From: Bacteroidota bacterium | GTDB lineage: Bacteria; Bacteroidota; Bacteroidia; Cytophagales; Hymenobacteraceae | Assembly (NCBI GenBank): GCA_023424725.1 | Contig: JAFADQ010000307.1 | Span: 1-7,058, forward strand | DNA: 7,058 nt | Direction: 5' to 3' | Shown here: piece by piece, positions 5,229-7,058 of the stretch | How the letters are laid out: each line of letters begins with the position of its first letter | Numbering within the stretch: position 1 is the stretch's first letter | The notes under the pieces: model-generated | What the model was told of the DNA's origin: nothing | The model's input: only the letters and a program-made list of their open reading frames with translations | Databases searched by the model: none | Made by a program: the position numbers and the translations under genes

Positions 5229-5260
5229 AAGCGAAGCCCGGTTGCTCAGGCTTCGCTTTT
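5227..5260 (-). terminator. Rho-independent terminator of glmS
   Basis: Perfect 12-bp arms AAAAGCGAAGCC (5227-5238) and GGCTTCGCTTTT (5249-5260) surround a 10-base loop. Read on the minus strand the stem ends in a run of seven T. It lies 20 bp past the glmS stop codon. The plus-strand T-tract is shorter, so minus-strand use is favoured. Confidence 0.92.
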
Positions 5261-5280
5261 ATCATAATTATATTCTGAAT

Positions 5281-7058
5281 TTATTCTACCGTTACAGATT
5301 TAGCCAGGTTACGTGGCTGGTCTACATCGCAACCGCGCATTACGGCAATGTGGTACGATAATAACTGCAACGGAATTACAGACAGCAACGGCGTTAAAGC
5401 TTCGTGCGTGTCCGGAACCTCGATAACAAACTCGGCCATTTGCGGAATCACGGTATCGCCTTCTGTTACAATAGCAATTACACGGCCTTTGCGGGCGCGC
5501 ACTTCCTGCACGTTCGATACTATTTTCTCGTACGAGCTGTCGCGGGTGGCAATTACTACCACCGGCATTTGCTCATCTATCAGCGCTATTGGCCCGTGCT
5601 TCATTTCTGCTGCCGGGTAGCCTTCTGCGTGTATGTAGCTGATTTCTTTTAGCTTAAGCGCGCCTTCCAGAGCAACCGGGAAGTTAAACCCGCGGCCCAG
5701 GTAAAGGAAGTTGCTGGAGTCTTTAAAGATCTCAGAAATAACTTTAATCTGATCGTTCAGCTCAAGGCAGCGCTCTACTTTTGCCGGAATATTCTCCAGC
5801 TCTACCATTAGCTGGCGGTAGCGCGAGTTCTCTATGGTGCCGCGCTTGTTGCCAATAATCAGGGCCATCATGGTAAGAATAGTAACCTGCGCGGTAAAGG
5901 CTTTGGTAGAGGCTACGCCAATTTCGGGTCCGGCGTGCGTATACGCTCCGGCATCGGTAGCCCGCGCAATAGAAGAGCCTACTACGTTGCAAACGCCAAA
6001 TATCATGGCGCCTTTGCTTTTGGCAAGCTCTATGGCGGCCAGCGTATCGGCGGTTTCGCCCGACTGCGAAATGGCTATTACAATATCGCCTTCTTTAATT
6101 ACCGGGTTGCGGTAACGGAATTCAGAAGCGTACTCTACTTCTACGGGTATGCGGGCCAGTTCTTCCAGTAAATATTCGGCCACAAGGCCGGCATGCCATG
6201 AGGTGCCGCAGGCTACGATAAGAATACGCTCGGCATTCTTAAATTTCTCTTCGTACTCGCGTATTCCGCCCATGTTCAGGTGGTCTTGCGCGGCAATTAA
6301 GCGGCCGCGAAGGCAATCCTGGATAGAACGCGGCTGCTCAAAAATTTCTTTCAGCATAAAGTGCGGGTATCCGCCTTTTTCTATGCTTTCAAGCTCCATC
6401 TCGAGGCGCTGTATGTAAGGCGTTTGCACTACATCTTCGCGGCTGCGGATATCGAGCTCGCCGTTACGGATAACCGCGATTTCGTAATCATTCAGATACA
6501 CTACATCGCTGGTATATTCTATAATAGGCGTTGCATCCGAGGCAAGGAAAAACTCGTCCTGGCCAACACCAATTACCAATGGGCTGCCTTTACGGGCCGC
6601 GATAAGCTGGTTTGGAGCGTCTACAGATAATATCACAATCGCGTAAGCACCAATTACTTCGTGCAGCGCCAACCGCACCGCTTCTTCCAGCGAGCAATGG
6701 TTGTTTTCCTGAATATCTTCTATAAAGTGAACAAAAACTTCCGAATCGGTTTCGCTTTTAAACACATGGCCGCGGGCCTCCATTTCTGTTTTCAGGGTAG
6801 CATAGTTTTCTATAATTCCGTTATGGATAATAGCCAGCTTGCCTGAATTAGAGTAGTGCGGGTGCGCGTTCTGGTCGTTTGGCTCGCCGTGGGTTGCCCA
6901 ACGGGTGTGGCCCATGCCAATACTGCTCGAGAGGTCTTTGTCTACCAGAAATTTTTCGAGTTCGCTAACTTTCCCTTTTTTCTTGAAAACATTAAGGGTT
7001 CCGTTTAGCAAAGCAATACCGGCACTGTCGTAGCCCCGGTATTCTAATCTTTTTAATC
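5281..7058 (-). CDS. glmS: Glutamine-fructose-6-phosphate aminotransferase (glucosamine-6-phosphate synthase), 5' end outside window
   Basis: The enzyme converts fructose-6-phosphate and glutamine to glucosamine-6-phosphate, the first step towards UDP-GlcNAc for peptidoglycan and lipopolysaccharide. The reading frame runs off the right edge: the last bases encode LKRLEYRGYDSAGIALLNG, so 591 residues are visible. About 20 are missing, including the N-terminal nucleophile Cys. A TTG at 7011 is an internal Leu codon, not the start. In visible numbering the class II amidotransferase domain shows GHTRWATHG (49-57), NGIIENY (79-85) and SETDSEV (101-107). The two SIS sugar-isomerase domains follow, with CGTSWHAG (283-290), SQSGET (330-335) and EGYPAAEMKHGP (476-487). 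The C-terminus NLAKSVTVE is canonical. A terminator 20 bp downstream closes the transcript. The upstream control region is not in view. Confidence 0.98.
   Translation of the reverse strand, partial: LKRLEYRGYDSAGIALLNGTLNVFKKKGKVSELEKFLVDKDLSSSIGMGHTRWATHGEPNDQNAHPHYSNSGKLAIIHNGIIENYATLKTEMEARGHVFKSETDSEVFVHFIEDIQENNHCSLEEAVRLALHEVIGAYAIVILSVDAPNQLIAARKGSPLVIGVGQDEFFLASDATPIIEYTSDVVYLNDYEIAVIRNGELDIRSREDVVQTPYIQRLEMELESIEKGGYPHFMLKEIFEQPRSIQDCLRGRLIAAQDHLNMGGIREYEEKFKNAERILIVACGTSWHAGLVAEYLLEELARIPVEVEYASEFRYRNPVIKEGDIVIAISQSGETADTLAAIELAKSKGAMIFGVCNVVGSSIARATDAGAYTHAGPEIGVASTKAFTAQVTILTMMALIIGNKRGTIENSRYRQLMVELENIPAKVERCLELNDQIKVISEIFKDSSNFLYLGRGFNFPVALEGALKLKEISYIHAEGYPAAEMKHGPIALIDEQMPVVVIATRDSSYEKIVSNVQEVRARKGRVIAIVTEGDTVIPQMAEFVIEVPDTHEALTPLLSVIPLQLLSYHIAVMRGCDVDQPRNLAKSVTVE

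Noticed and set aside
5404..6630. Plus-strand open frames inside glmS
   Set aside because: They are antisense to the conserved SIS and amidotransferase domains and have no recognisable content of their own.
7009..7011. TTG as a start codon for glmS
   Set aside because: The frame continues upstream to the window edge with the canonical LEYRGYDSAGIA sequence, so TTG here is an internal leucine codon.

Overview
The window looks like the chromosome of a Bacteroidota bacterium, most likely Cytophagales and perhaps Hymenobacteraceae (Pontibacter/Adhaeribacter-like). The reasons are the style of the housekeeping proteins, promoter boxes of the TAnnTTTG type, AT-rich leaders without clear Shine-Dalgarno sequences, and the gene set. 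The genus is inference only.

Layout, left to right. (1) 1-1050 is a repeat-rich accessory patch. A REP-associated single-tyrosine transposase (86-640, minus) is bracketed by three copies of a two-hairpin palindromic repeat (19-60, 752-797, 878-919), i.e. a REPtron-like unit. Two copies of a second, unrelated 39-bp intergenic repeat (684-722, 936-974) lie in the same stretch. (2) 1051-3031 is a minus-strand pair: gltX (glutamyl-tRNA synthetase) followed 37 bp later by a small protein with a lysine-rich head and a very acidic tail. It starts from a Bacteroidota-type promoter and ends at a strong hairpin terminator. (3) 3320-4360 is a divergent plus-strand YihY/BrkB-family inner-membrane protein. 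(4) 4361-4691, between convergent genes, holds an 18-bp-stem bidirectional terminator and a 161-bp palindromic MITE-like element with GACCATGTTT ends and a TAA target duplication. (5) 4692-5105 is ridA (minus), an enamine/imine deaminase. (6) 5281-7058 is glmS (minus), glucosamine-6-phosphate synthase, cut by the right window edge just after its N-terminus; it has its own terminator.

The proteins are mostly ordinary housekeeping enzymes (tRNA charging, amino-sugar synthesis, metabolite damage control). The unusual content is non-coding: three different palindromic repeat systems within 7 kb. One is plausibly mobilised by the adjacent Y1 transposase. One is a non-autonomous transposon relic. 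The third is a 39-bp family found in several intergenic gaps, with two copies running straight into terminators. No defence system, CRISPR array, RNA gene or biosynthetic cluster is visible.
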